Source: JAFRXK01 sp045603305
GTDB taxonomy: Bacteria > Bacillota > Clostridia > Lachnospirales > Lachnospiraceae
DNA length: 64,000 nt
Direction of reading: 5' to 3'
Assembly (NCBI GenBank): GCA_045603305.1
Contig: JAZULV010000079.1
Coordinates: 1 to 64,000, forward strand
This document shows positions 63,707 to 64,000 of this stretch, in pieces. The translations under genes and the position numbers were made by a program. Position 1 is the stretch's first letter. Each line of letters opens with the position of its first letter. The notes under the pieces were generated by a model. The model made no database searches. It was not told the DNA's origin and worked only from the letters and a program-made list of their open reading frames with translations.

Positions 63707-64000
63707 TTATCTCCCTCCGTAAAAATCCATATTAAACCTAGGATTATTATACTCTTTCTTATTATAAAACTCCATTAATATATCTGAAGTTTCATTAACG
63801 GTTTCTTCTAAAAGTTTATTCAGTTGTTCACTTGAATAATCAGTATCATATCCCTTATCCGGATAAATCATGTGTGGATATACCATTCGGTGTATGCCAA
63901 AAAGCTTAATAACAAATAACGTTATCCTCGCCTTTGTCTTATTACCATAATTCAGCAGGTACTTTCCAAGACGCATAACCCTTATCGCTTCATTGACCCT
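63707..64000 (-). CDS. Hypothetical protein, 5' end probably outside the window
   Basis: An ATG at 63976 would give 89 residues, but the frame stays open to the edge (RVNEAIRV precedes MRLGKYLLNYG) and no ribosome site is seen before that ATG. The gene therefore probably starts beyond 64000. The visible part is charged, with a helical stretch SSEQLNKLLEETVNETSDILMEFYNKK and no family I recognise. It ends 3 bp before metY, so it may share its operon. Confidence 0.55.
   Translation of the reverse strand, partial: RVNEAIRVMRLGKYLLNYGNKTKARITLFVIKLFGIHRMVYPHMIYPDKGYDTDYSSEQLNKLLEETVNETSDILMEFYNKKEYNNPRFNMDFYGGR

Noticed and set aside
1..64000. CRISPR arrays, transposases, integrases and rRNA genes
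   Set aside because: None were seen. The regular repeats found are inside the CBM gene, in the oad gap and upstream of thrS and the GH16 gene, and none has spacer structure.

Overview
The window looks like a chromosomal segment of a low-GC Gram-positive anaerobe of the class Clostridia, most likely Lachnospiraceae. The reasons are strong AGGAGG-type ribosome binding sites, tRNA genes without encoded CCA, a T-box in front of thrS, an L20-type leader with an ATT-started infC, an ispH-rpsA gene pair, a biotin-dependent Na+-pump cluster, a two-gene SufC/SufB system, and large secreted carbohydrate-active proteins with Thr/Glu-rich linkers and NTGD-type C-terminal anchors. Most genes are on the minus strand. 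I see no CRISPR array, insertion sequence, intact prophage or rRNA operon.

Region 1 (1-7.6 kb, minus) holds DNA repair and envelope genes in the transcription order ruvA, ruvB, zapA, a U32 peptidase/tRNA hydroxylation-type protein, a SEDS glycosyltransferase (FtsW/RodA) and its class B penicillin-binding protein, then a NUDIX hydrolase cut by the window edge. Region 2 (7.7-12.5 kb, plus) holds a YprB-like exonuclease and a lone carB behind a leader with a PyrR-like loop. Region 3 (12.5-17.1 kb, minus) holds a prolyl-tRNA editing protein and an operon of an HI0933-type flavoprotein, cmk, ispH and rpsA. The last two genes overlap by 20 bp.

Region 4 (17.2-22.9 kb, minus) is an acyl-CoA carboxyltransferase / OadG / biotin carrier / OadB / OadA operon. 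Its subunits could act as a transcarboxylase, as a sodium-pumping decarboxylase, or both. A GC-rich repeat element lies between oadB and oadA. Region 5 (23-27.4 kb) holds an orphan sugar-binding lipoprotein, two divergent tRNA-Leu genes that form an inverted repeat, a small phage-like HTH gene, the infC-rpmI-rplT operon and a DUF1540 protein. Region 6 (27.6-36.7 kb) holds T-box-regulated thrS, a 1936-residue secreted protein ending in five carbohydrate-binding-like modules, and a C_GCAxxG_C_C protein.

Region 7 (36.9-48 kb, minus) holds an AIM24-family protein, an ABC-2 exporter operon, a RelA/SpoT homologue with a degenerate hydrolase site, a lipoprotein, sufC-sufB behind a palindromic promoter, an anchored surface protein and lrgAB. 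Region 8 (48-53 kb) has an EF-G paralogue divergent from tyrA-aroA. Region 9 (53-64 kb, minus) holds pnuC with a structured leader, metNIQ with a short MetN, a 1613-residue anchored GH16 beta-glucanase, a Cys-rich membrane protein, metY and a partial gene. The GH16 enzyme and the 1936-residue protein share a TAACGTTTTA upstream sequence and may be co-regulated beta-glucan utilisation proteins. This is an inference.
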